In this document: positions 7,997 through 15,819 of the stretch, one piece after another
Layout of the letters: the number at the start of each line of letters is the position of its first letter
Numbering within the stretch: the stretch's first letter is position 1
NCBI RefSeq assembly: GCF_015354315.1
Contig: NZ_JADKYY010000001.1
Span: 272,851-336,850 of the forward strand
Direction: 5' to 3'
From: Planobacterium oryzisoli
GTDB taxonomy: Bacteria; Bacteroidota; Bacteroidia; Flavobacteriales; Weeksellaceae
DNA: 64,000 nt
The notes under the pieces: model-generated
Told to the model about the DNA's origin: nothing
Databases searched by the model: none
Seen by the model: only the letters and a program-made list of their open reading frames with translations
Program-made: the position numbers and the translations under genes

Positions 7997-8458
7997 TTAT
8001 GACGGTTTGAATTTTTCCTCTAAGATACGGAAGCGGTAGGAGAAGATAGTATCCAGTTTCTTTTTTACCACGAGTGAGTGGGCAAGTTCTCCTAAAATTC
8101 CTAATGGAAGTTCGTACTGTACAGTATCTTTCATAAGCACTCCCTCTTTGTTGGGAAGGAATTCATGGTAGTGGTTCCAGTATTTATAGGGCCCTTTCTT
8201 TTGAAAATCCGTAAAACTTTTAAGTGGGTCCACCTGAGAAATCAGCGTAGTCCATCCTAGTGGAATCCCCAGCAGGGGAGAAACCGTATAGCGGATCTCC
8301 ATTCCAGGAAAAATGGCCTCTCCACTATGCCCTGGATGTACAATAAAGCCCATGTCTTTTGGAGTGATTTTAGAGAGGTTATGGGGTGAGGAGAAAAACT
8401 CCCACGCCGTTTCCAAATCGGTATATAATTGCTGCTCTCGGTAGAGTGTATGCCGCAT
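7997..8458 (-). CDS. SRPBCC-family (START-like) ligand-binding protein of the carotenoid operon
   Basis: A 153-residue soluble protein of the Bet v1/START-like fold: the N-terminus YREQQLYTDLETAWEFFSSP has the family's start 'l.a..e.vW.ff..p.nl..ITP', and the middle has the beta-strand rich stretch with MEIRYTVSPLLGIPLGWTT. Proteins of this type, often labelled cell-division inhibitor-like, recur in flavobacterial crt operons between crtB and crtZ. A role in binding a carotenoid intermediate is an inference from position. It lies 35 bp downstream of crtB and two bases upstream of crtZ. No signal peptide is visible. Confidence 0.75.
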   Translation of the reverse strand: MRHTLYREQQLYTDLETAWEFFSSPHNLSKITPKDMGFIVHPGHSGEAIFPGMEIRYTVSPLLGIPLGWTTLISQVDPLKSFTDFQKKGPYKYWNHYHEFLPNKEGVLMKDTVQYELPLGILGELAHSLVVKKKLDTIFSYRFRILEEKFKPS

Positions 8459-8493
8459 TGCGTTTTAGTTTATAATGTTAGTTTCTACTACTC

Positions 8494-9330
8494 TTATAAA
8501 ATGGCAGTTTTATAGCGTACATAGCTTTTTAGAGCCACATAGGCCTTCTGAGAATTGTGCACGCGCACCCGCCGTTCTAATATAGTGGAAGAGCTCGAAC
8601 GTCTTATCTTCTCGAAAAGACACAGGTAGTATTTGTACGCCAGATAGACTCCAAATTTGGAAGAGTTGGGAAGTTTTTTGATTCCTTCCAGCGCCTCGGA
8701 AAATTCCTGAGCAATCTCATTTTCGATCTGTGTTTTCACCTGGTTGTTAAAGACCCCCATTTCAATATTTGGAAAATACGTTCGGCCTAAAGTCTGGTAG
8801 TCGTCTTTTAGGTCTCTGAGGAAATTCACTTTTTGAAAAGCGGAACCCAGTTTCATGGCGTAAGGCTTGAGTTCTTCGTAGCGCTGCTTGTCCCCATCTA
8901 CAAAGACTTGCAGGCACATAAGCCCAACCACCTCCGCAGAACCGAAGATATACTGTTGGTAAAGCGCGGAGTTGTAATCTACCTTTCCCAGGTCCATTTC
9001 CATGCTGGAAAGAAACTGTGCAATGAGTTCGCGGTCTATGGCGTAGGCATTAACAGTCTCTTGAAAAGAATGCATGATGGGGTTCACCGATATTTTCTCC
9101 TCTAAGGCTTCCCAGGTGTCGCTCTTTAGGCGAGAAAGAAGTCGCTGCTTGTCGTATCCGTGGAAGCTGTCCACGATCTCGTCCGCTAGGCGTACATACC
9201 CGTAGATTGCATACACCGCGGGGCGGATGGAGGGTTTAAGCGCAAGAATTCCCAGCGAAAAACTTGTGCTGTACTTCTCTGTAGTACGTTTGCTTATCTC
9301 AAAGGAGAGATCGTCAAAAAGTTTTTTCAT
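8494..9330 (-). CDS. crtB: Phytoene synthase
   Basis: Condenses two geranylgeranyl diphosphate molecules head-to-head into phytoene, the first committed carotenoid step. Both Asp-rich Mg-binding motifs are visible: RLADEIVDSF near residue 66 and NFLRDLKDDYQTLGRTYFP near residue 170, the latter also carrying the squalene/phytoene synthase signature. The length of 278 residues matches short bacterial CrtB. It begins five bases after the crtI stop. No geranylgeranyl diphosphate synthase gene (crtE) is in the window, so the precursor must come from a prenyl synthase elsewhere. Confidence 0.95.
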   Translation of the reverse strand: MKKLFDDLSFEISKRTTEKYSTSFSLGILALKPSIRPAVYAIYGYVRLADEIVDSFHGYDKQRLLSRLKSDTWEALEEKISVNPIMHSFQETVNAYAIDRELIAQFLSSMEMDLGKVDYNSALYQQYIFGSAEVVGLMCLQVFVDGDKQRYEELKPYAMKLGSAFQKVNFLRDLKDDYQTLGRTYFPNIEMGVFNNQVKTQIENEIAQEFSEALEGIKKLPNSSKFGVYLAYKYYLCLFEKIRRSSSSTILERRVRVHNSQKAYVALKSYVRYKTAIL

Positions 9331-9335
9331 GGTAT

Positions 9336-10820
9336 TTATGTGTTTTTGGTTGCTTCACGTGCAGCTATCTTCCCTGAGATGATGGAGGGAGGAACCCCCG
9401 GTCCTGGAACGGTAAGCTGTCCGGTATAAAATAGATTCTTAAGCTTCTTATTCTTAAGTTTGGGTTTAAGCACTGCGGTTTGTGAAAGTATATTGGCAAG
9501 TCCATAGGCATTACCCCCGTAGGCATTGTAGTCCTTTTTAAAATCGCTAACGCAGTAACTGCGTTTGTATTCAAGTTTAGAATGCAAATCTTTTGCTCCT
9601 GTATGCTTTTCAATGCGCTGGAGCATCTCCTGCAAGTACTTCTCACGTACCGATTCCTCATCTTCTATACCAATGGCTAAAGGCATAAGAAGAAAAATAT
9701 TTTCTTTACCTTCTGGCGCTACCTCTGGATCCGTTTTGGAAGGGCAGCACACATAAAAGAGGGGATTTTCCGGCCAGCGTTTATTGCCGTAGATCGTTTC
9801 GATATGGGGATCCAAATCGTGTTCAAAAAACAGTGTGTGGTGCTTTAATCCTTCTATCTTTTCTCGCACTCCTAAATAATAGATAAGACACGAGGGCGCA
9901 AATGTGCGTTTTTCCCAGTATGCCTCCGTATAATTTCGCTTTTCTGCAGGGAGCTTGGTCTCGGTATGGTGGTAATCGGACGAGGCAATGATCTGGTCAA
10001 AAAAGTGGTACTGTCCGTCGATCTGAAGCGCGGTAGCTTTACCTCCCTCAGTGATTATTTTCTCCACATTGCTGCTGTAATGAAAAGTAACGCCCTGGCT
10101 CAAGGCAATTTGTTCCATAGCCTTTACAAGTTCAAAGAACCCTCCCATCGGATAGAAAGTTCCCATCTGGTAGCCTCCATAATTCATGAGACTATAGAGT
10201 GCGGGGATGTCTTTAGGCGAGGCCCCAAGGAAAATCACCGGAAACTCCATAATGGTGCGTAGCCGGGAATCTTTAAAGTATTTAGCCACGAAGCTCCGGT
10301 AATCGGATAGTAGATCGAGCCTCAAAGCGCTTTTCGCAATGGTGGGAGAGAAAAATTCCAGCCACGAGTGGGATGGTTTACTAACAAACTGCCGCATGCC
10401 CACCTCGTACTTGTACTTAGCATCCTCCATGAAAGCATCAAGTTGTTCACCTGCCCCTTTTTCTATAGACTCAAAGAGTGCTTTTTGCTCTGAGTAGTCT
10501 TTGGGAAGATTCACCTTATCCTCTTTAAAGAGAATCTCAAACTGAGGATCTAAGGAAACCAAATCATAAAATTCATTGGCACTACGTCCAAAATCCTTGA
10601 AGAAGTCTTCAATGATATCCGGCATCCAGTACCAACTAGGCCCCATGTCGAACACATAGCCTTCCGGGGTAGTAAACTGCCTGGCTCTTCCTCCTGGGAT
10701 CGCATGTTTTTCAAATACATGCACCTGGTGCCCGGCCATTCCGGCGTACGAAGCAGCGGAGAGTCCGGAGAATCCTGCGCCTATTACGGCAATTTTCAAT
10801 TTTTTGGATGGTTGGTTCAT
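9336..10820 (-). CDS. crtI: Phytoene desaturase
   Basis: An FAD-dependent desaturase that introduces the double bonds converting phytoene to lycopene. The N-terminal dinucleotide fold reads AVIGAGFSGLSAASYAGMAG (GxGxxG) followed by an acidic beta-strand end VFEKHAIPGGRA. The C-terminus has the bacterial CrtI signature NLFYTGQLTVPGPGVPPSII near residue 465. At 494 residues it is full-length. It is the first enzyme gene after the MarR regulator, 36 bp downstream of it, and is followed tightly by crtB. Related CrtD/CrtN activities are possible on sequence alone, but the operon context favours a four-step lycopene-forming CrtI. Confidence 0.93.
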   Translation of the reverse strand: MNQPSKKLKIAVIGAGFSGLSAASYAGMAGHQVHVFEKHAIPGGRARQFTTPEGYVFDMGPSWYWMPDIIEDFFKDFGRSANEFYDLVSLDPQFEILFKEDKVNLPKDYSEQKALFESIEKGAGEQLDAFMEDAKYKYEVGMRQFVSKPSHSWLEFFSPTIAKSALRLDLLSDYRSFVAKYFKDSRLRTIMEFPVIFLGASPKDIPALYSLMNYGGYQMGTFYPMGGFFELVKAMEQIALSQGVTFHYSSNVEKIITEGGKATALQIDGQYHFFDQIIASSDYHHTETKLPAEKRNYTEAYWEKRTFAPSCLIYYLGVREKIEGLKHHTLFFEHDLDPHIETIYGNKRWPENPLFYVCCPSKTDPEVAPEGKENIFLLMPLAIGIEDEESVREKYLQEMLQRIEKHTGAKDLHSKLEYKRSYCVSDFKKDYNAYGGNAYGLANILSQTAVLKPKLKNKKLKNLFYTGQLTVPGPGVPPSIISGKIAAREATKNT

Positions 10821-10856
10821 GGGGTATGTTACTAAGGTAGTACAGCGTATTGGTGT

Positions 10857-11519
10857 TTAATTAGAATTTATTTTCTGATACGCGGTATCGAGTAGTTTCG
10901 AAGTATCTACGTTTTGCGTGTAAATCTGATGATGGAAATCATTGAGCCTGGTTAATAGCTTTATAAGCTGAAGTTTTTCTTTTGTGGAAAGATCTCCGGA
11001 GACAATGGTAGAAGCTTTACGTATTTTTCCCATCTGACTTTCAAGTGTCTGAAGTCCTTCCTCGGTAATTTTGAGCACTTTCTTGCGCCGGTCAGTGGAA
11101 GAGTCGGTTTGTTCCACCCATCCCTGCGCAATAAGTCGGTTGATAATCTGTATGCCTGCCGGTTTATCGTGCACGTTCTTACGTATTAGTTCGGTCTTGG
11201 ACATCTCCCCGAACGCTTTTAGATTGATAAGGTATATGAAGTCTTCCTGACTGGAAAATTCTGAGCCCAATATGGCGGACTTCGAATAACTTTTAGCATA
11301 GCGGTTCATATGCAGGATGAAAGTGCTAATAACACTATCCAATCCCCGGCCTTTTTCCTTACCTTCCCAATCGGGAACTTCATCGTCTACGGGATTGTGG
11401 TTACGTACCATCCAGTTTTTAAAATCGATTATGGTCAGGTGCGCATGTCCGGAAGCAGGGTGGTCTGCTTCAAATGCCTCCATTAACTCCAGTACTTCTT
11501 TTAGTAATTGGTAATTCAT
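10857..11519 (-). CDS. MarR-family regulator of the carotenoid operon
   Basis: The winged-helix core spans roughly residues 85-170, with QEDFIYLINLKAFGEMSKTE leading to the recognition helix, a wing RLIAQGWVEQTDSSTDRRKK (the typical D-R-R of MarR proteins) and a C-terminal dimerisation helix. At 220 residues it is longer than usual (about 145) because of an N-terminal extension of about 65 residues and a C-terminal tail. It heads the minus-strand operon and shares its promoter region, so autoregulation is likely. The ligand is unknown; the extension might sense light- or redox-linked signals, which is speculation. Confidence 0.85.
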   Translation of the reverse strand: MNYQLLKEVLELMEAFEADHPASGHAHLTIIDFKNWMVRNHNPVDDEVPDWEGKEKGRGLDSVISTFILHMNRYAKSYSKSAILGSEFSSQEDFIYLINLKAFGEMSKTELIRKNVHDKPAGIQIINRLIAQGWVEQTDSSTDRRKKVLKITEEGLQTLESQMGKIRKASTIVSGDLSTKEKLQLIKLLTRLNDFHHQIYTQNVDTSKLLDTAYQKINSN

Positions 11520-11536
11520 AATAAATAGTTGGTATG

Positions 11537-11578
11537 CAAATGTACTTATTAATATTTAAATAGTATTATATTGTACTA
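11537..11578 (-). promoter_or_regulatory. Candidate promoter and MarR operator of the crt operon
   Basis: On the minus strand, TACATTTG (revcomp of 11537-11544) fits the Bacteroidota -7 consensus TAnnTTTG, 17 bp before the marR ATG. Just upstream lies the imperfect palindrome TAGTATTATATTGTACTA (11561-11578), whose TAGTA/TACTA arms are a reasonable MarR dimer site at about the -33 position. The remaining AT-rich DNA up to 11815 shows nothing else I can name. Confidence 0.5.
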
Positions 11579-11815
11579 AATTATTTTACAAAAATTCCAT
11601 TTTTTATCTAAATGCGTTGTTTTCAATGTGAACCTTAAGTTAATTTCCACAAACTGCTCAGAGAAAAATGGAGATAAGTAGTGTCTCTACCTTTTAAAAG
11701 GCTCATACGTTTATAACTATAAATATAACGAAACTCTTTAATCCAGCTTCTTTTTGTTACATACTTTATACTAAAATATAAAATACGTTACCGCATTTTG
11801 TAAAGTAGTGTGATT

Positions 11816-12778
11816 TTACTCTTTGAAGTGCTGCGTTATAAAATCCAGAGCTCGCGTGGCCATGTAGGATTTTGAGTAGAGACTTACAAAGCCGAGATGA
11901 CCCCCTAATTTTGGGGTTTCCAGGTAAATGTAGGGATGCTTTGTACAAAGAGCGAAAGGGAAAGAGTGTTCGCCCAGAAAGGGATCATTTAATGCGTTTA
12001 GAATCAAAGTAGGCTTTTGCACGCTCTCTATATAGTACCTACTGCTTGCCAGTGAATAATAAGACTCTGCATCGCGCGCGCCGGCAAGAGAGCAGGTATA
12101 CTTGCCATCAAATTCACGCAGGCTACGTACCGGCCCTAGAGGGTAAGAATCTTGGACGGAGCGTACAATTCTTTTGCTTCTTATTTTTGCCTTTATTGAG
12201 CGAAGAAAATAACGGTGGTAAAATCCCAGCGCACTATTTTCAATCCTTTCTACACCTTCTTGAAGATCCAGGGGAGCCGAAAAGGCAAGGTATCCTGCGA
12301 TTCGATCTGCTAGTCTTGAGGGGTGACTGGCGTGGCAAAGAGCCATGTTCCCACCTAAACTAAGGCCCAGTATCCAGAACCTGTTGTGGGGGTGCTTTTG
12401 GGTAGCACGCAAGAGAATTTCTTCTACCAGCTTATGGTCTCCACCATGGTAGGAGCCCTGCGAAGGAAAGTCTTTAACAGTGCACCCAGGCAGCGAGACC
12501 CTGCATACGGAGATTCCGTGCCTACGCAAGTATTTAGCAATCTGCTTCACACTGCCACTATGGGCAGAAGATTCCATTCCGTGAAGCAGCAGTACGCAAA
12601 TAGAAGCTTCTTTGCACTCGTTCCATTCCAGTTCTACCCACCGCGAGTCCCTTAACTGCAAATCTTCACTTTGGCTAGCTTTAAAGTGAACAGTGCGCAT
12701 AAGAGTACCTATAAGTGTAGCGCTATGCGCCCCTCCAAGAAAAACAGGAGCCTGGTAGGAACTTTGAATGATGGGCAC
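11816..12778 (-). CDS. YheT-family alpha/beta hydrolase
   Basis: A cytosolic serine hydrolase of the YheT/ABHD1-3 family. The oxyanion region LLLHGMESSAHSGSVKQIA lies near residue 62, the nucleophile elbow GLSLGG near residue 143, an Asp in LNALNDPFLGEHSFP, and the late catalytic His in PKLGGHLGFVS, a family hallmark. The 320-residue length is normal. It begins two bases after the first uvrA stop, so the two genes form an operon with YheT as the distal gene. The physiological substrate, perhaps a lipid ester, is not known. Confidence 0.85.
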   Translation of the reverse strand: MPIIQSSYQAPVFLGGAHSATLIGTLMRTVHFKASQSEDLQLRDSRWVELEWNECKEASICVLLLHGMESSAHSGSVKQIAKYLRRHGISVCRVSLPGCTVKDFPSQGSYHGGDHKLVEEILLRATQKHPHNRFWILGLSLGGNMALCHASHPSRLADRIAGYLAFSAPLDLQEGVERIENSALGFYHRYFLRSIKAKIRSKRIVRSVQDSYPLGPVRSLREFDGKYTCSLAGARDAESYYSLASSRYYIESVQKPTLILNALNDPFLGEHSFPFALCTKHPYIYLETPKLGGHLGFVSLYSKSYMATRALDFITQHFKE

Positions 12779-12780
12779 TG

Positions 12781-15567
12781 TTATAGCTTTTCTTTCAGGT
12801 ATTTTGCCGTGTGGGAGCGCGCCTCTTTTACCATCTCCTCTGGTGTACCCATAAAGACTATGCTGCCTCCGTATTTGCCCGCTTCAGGACCGATGTCTAT
12901 AAGATAGTCTGCACACTTTATAATATCGGGATGATGCTCTATTACTAGTACCGAATGACCGAGTTCAATAAGTGCTTGAAGAGAGATCAGTAGTTTGTTG
13001 ATGTCGTGAAAGTGCAGTCCGGTAGAAGGTTCGTCGAAAATAAAGAGTGTTTTGTCCGAGGTAACCCCTTTAACCAGAAAGGAAGCCAATTTTATGCGTT
13101 GCGCTTCCCCGCCGGAAAGGGTAGAGGAACTTTGTCCCAGTTGCAGATACCCCAGTCCTACATCCTGTAAAGGCTGTAGTTTGGTGGCAATCTTGTCCTC
13201 CTGGTTGTCTTTAAAGAAGATTAGGGCTTCATCAACGGTCAAGTGCAAGATGTCTGAGATGTTCTTATCGTCGTAACGAACCTCCAGGATTTCTTTTTTG
13301 AAGCGCGTTCCGTTACAGGCTTCGCAAACCAGTTCAATATCCGCCATGAACTGCATGGATACATTGATCACTCCTTCGCCTTTGCACTGCTCACAGCGCC
13401 CTCCGTCGACATTGAATGAAAAGTGTTTGCTTTTATAGCCCATCATCTTGGATACTTTCTGTCGGCTGTACAAATCCCTAATGTCGTCGTAGGCCTTGAG
13501 GTAGGTCACCGGATTGGAACGTGAGGACTTACCGATAGGGTTCTGGTCAATCAGTTCTACATTTTTTATAAGTTTCTTAGGGAAAGACACCTCGTCGTAG
13601 TTACCTTTCTTTCCTCCCATTCCCAATTGGATCTGCACGCCATTATGCAGCACCTCTTTCATAAGGGTGGATTTACCGCTTCCTGAAACTCCCGTAACTA
13701 CAGTCAGGACCTCTAAGGGCACTTCCAGATTTAAGTTTTGCAGGTTATGGGTGCGGGCGCCTTTAATGGTAATAAACTCCTTAGCAACCCTACGCTTCTT
13801 AGGCACTGCAATTTCCAGTCTACCACTTAGATAACGAGAAGTCAGAGTATCGGCCTCCATGAGTTCCTTGAAAGTACCTGCAAATACCAGCTCTCCACCT
13901 AGATATCCTGCCTCCGGGCCGATGTCAATGATGTAGTCTGCAGCGCGCATGACGTCTTCATCGTGCTCCACGACAATCACCGTGTTGCCAAGATCCCGTA
14001 GGGCTTTAAGTACACCTATTAAATTTTCCGTATCTCTAGAATGCAGTCCGATAGAAGGCTCGTCCAGAATGTAGATGGATCCCACCAGGGAACTGCCAAG
14101 ACTTGTGGCCAGATTGATGCGCTGACTCTCTCCTCCAGACAAGGTATTGGAGGTGCGGTTCAGTGTCAAATAACCCAGTCCTACCTTAAGTAGAAATTCA
14201 AGTCGGGTTGTAATCTCATAGACCAAACGCTTGGCCACATCCTTCTCGTAGGGAGTAAGCTTTAAGTCCAATATGAGAGGATGCAGCTCATCAAGAGGCA
14301 TTTCGATAAGAGACTGAATAGTATGGCCGTCGATCTTGACCCACTCGGTTTCGGGACGAAGTCTTAGTCCCTGACAGGTGGGACACAGCGTCTTTCCTCG
14401 GTACCTGGAAAGCATAACGCGGTACTGAATCTTATAGAGGTTCTCTTCCACCATCTGAAAGAAATTATCTATTGAGGGGAAACTACGCGCGCCGGTGCCA
14501 CGCCAAAGAAGCTTTTTTTCCTCTGCTGTGAGCTGGTAGTACGGCCTATGGATAGGAAACTCCTTAGCAGACTTAATGAATGCTTTTTTCCACTCACTCA
14601 TGCTCTCGCCCTTCCAGCAGGCCACTGCATCTTCATAAATGGAAAGATTTTTATTTGGTACGACCAAATCTTCATCGATACCAATGATTTTTCCGTACCC
14701 CTCACACTGTGGACAGGCACCGTAGGGATTATTGAAACTAAAAAAATGCACATTGGGCTCAAGGAATTCCCTTCCGTCCAGTTCAAACCGGTTCGAGAAG
14801 GAAACGACCTCCAAAGTGTCCACATTTTTTAGGGAACAATAGCCGTGGCCCTCATAGAAAGCCATCTGTATGGAATCGGCAAGACGTTGAATGAAACTCT
14901 CGTCCGCAAGGTAGGAGAAACGATCAATTACCAGGTGCAGTTCCATTCCCCGCTCCGGGGTAAAACCAAAACTCATCAGGTCCTCAATTCCAGCCACATT
15001 GCCTTCCACTTCCAATCGCGTAAAACCAGATATTTTTAATGTGTTGAGAAGTTCGGTGAATTCACCCTCCTTGTAGCTCAAGGGAGCACGCAGCAGAAAG
15101 ACTGATCGGGGGTCTTGCGCCTTTATGTAGTCTACCACATCGGAAACCGAATCTTTCTTTACCTGTTGGCCGGAATCCGGCGAGAAGGTCCTTCCGATAC
15201 GGGCATAAAGTAGTTTCAAGTAATCATAGATCTCCGTAGTAGTGCCCACCGTAGAGCGCGGGTTGGAAGATATCACCTTCTGTTGGATGGCAATCGAAGG
15301 CGCAAGCCCTTTGATGTCATCAATTTTTGGTTTCTCTAGTTTTCCTAAAAACTGCCTCGCATACGAACTTAAGCTTTCCACATAACGGCGCTGACCCTCC
15401 GCATAGATGGTATCAAACGCAAGGGAAGACTTACCACTCCCGGAAACCCCTGTAATGACTACCAGTTTGTTTTTTGGCAGGATTACATCTATGTGCTTTA
15501 GGTTATTGAGGTGGGCATTTTTAATAAAAAGCTCTTTCTTAATATCTATTGGAGTCGAAGGATTCAT
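12781..15567 (-). CDS. uvrA: Excinuclease ABC subunit UvrA, first paralogue
   Basis: The DNA-damage sensor of nucleotide excision repair: a dimeric ABC ATPase that loads UvrB on lesions. The first ABC module has GVSGSGKSS (Walker A), then the UvrB-binding segment after YARQFLGKLEKP, CxxC zinc ligands, LSGGESQRI and a Walker [11 protein letters not shown]. The second module repeats these ([27 protein letters not shown]) with zinc module CEQCKGEGVI and CEACNGTRF. I place the start at the ATG at 15565-15567 (MNPSTPIDIKKEL) rather than an earlier one 13 codons upstream, because a -7 box lies between them. That gives 928 residues. A second uvrA lies at 43729-46557. Confidence 0.95.
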   Translation of the reverse strand: MNPSTPIDIKKELFIKNAHLNNLKHIDVILPKNKLVVITGVSGSGKSSLAFDTIYAEGQRRYVESLSSYARQFLGKLEKPKIDDIKGLAPSIAIQQKVISSNPRSTVGTTTEIYDYLKLLYARIGRTFSPDSGQQVKKDSVSDVVDYIKAQDPRSVFLLRAPLSYKEGEFTELLNTLKISGFTRLEVEGNVAGIEDLMSFGFTPERGMELHLVIDRFSYLADESFIQRLADSIQMAFYEGHGYCSLKNVDTLEVVSFSNRFELDGREFLEPNVHFFSFNNPYGACPQCEGYGKIIGIDEDLVVPNKNLSIYEDAVACWKGESMSEWKKAFIKSAKEFPIHRPYYQLTAEEKKLLWRGTGARSFPSIDNFFQMVEENLYKIQYRVMLSRYRGKTLCPTCQGLRLRPETEWVKIDGHTIQSLIEMPLDELHPLILDLKLTPYEKDVAKRLVYEITTRLEFLLKVGLGYLTLNRTSNTLSGGESQRINLATSLGSSLVGSIYILDEPSIGLHSRDTENLIGVLKALRDLGNTVIVVEHDEDVMRAADYIIDIGPEAGYLGGELVFAGTFKELMEADTLTSRYLSGRLEIAVPKKRRVAKEFITIKGARTHNLQNLNLEVPLEVLTVVTGVSGSGKSTLMKEVLHNGVQIQLGMGGKKGNYDEVSFPKKLIKNVELIDQNPIGKSSRSNPVTYLKAYDDIRDLYSRQKVSKMMGYKSKHFSFNVDGGRCEQCKGEGVINVSMQFMADIELVCEACNGTRFKKEILEVRYDDKNISDILHLTVDEALIFFKDNQEDKIATKLQPLQDVGLGYLQLGQSSSTLSGGEAQRIKLASFLVKGVTSDKTLFIFDEPSTGLHFHDINKLLISLQALIELGHSVLVIEHHPDIIKCADYLIDIGPEAGKYGGSIVFMGTPEEMVKEARSHTAKYLKEKL

Positions 15568-15585
15568 AGTGGAAATTAAAACGTA

Positions 15586-15601
15586 CAAAATTACGTAAAA
15601 A
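15586..15601 (-). promoter_or_regulatory. uvrA promoter core, shared with the second uvrA
   Basis: The minus strand reads TTTTTACGTAATTTTG, with TAATTTTG a good TAnnTTTG -7 box 18 bp before the chosen ATG and TTACGTAA a perfect 8-bp palindrome overlapping it. The identical 16 bases precede the other uvrA at 43675-43690. Confidence 0.65.
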
Positions 15602-15690
15602 ATCAACGGGACGTCCTACCTCGTGCGATTGTCTTGGAAGATATGGGTTGGGAAGAAATGTTAGAGCTCTTTATATAAAACGCAAAAAAC

Positions 15691-15724
15691 TTGCCAATTA
15701 ATTAGAATTTGTTAATTATATTTG
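15691..15724 (+). promoter_or_regulatory. Candidate promoter of the TonB receptor gene
   Basis: TTG at 15691-15693 and TATATTTG at 15717-15724 fit the Bacteroidota TTG/TAnnTTTG pair, with a slightly long 23-base spacer. About 95 bp of leader follows. I looked for a cobalamin or TPP-type leader and recognised none. Confidence 0.5.
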
Positions 15725-15819
15725 TCCGCGTTTTTTGGCTTAGTTACTAGTGAATTTCGCCTATATTGCTTCAATTATTTTTGCAGATAATGCATCTAAT
15801 ACCTTAATTTTTAGAACAT

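Noticed and set aside
15607..15819. Cobalamin or other riboswitch before the TonB receptor
   Set aside because: I found no B12-box-like or other recognisable leader structure; only a promoter-like pair is supported.
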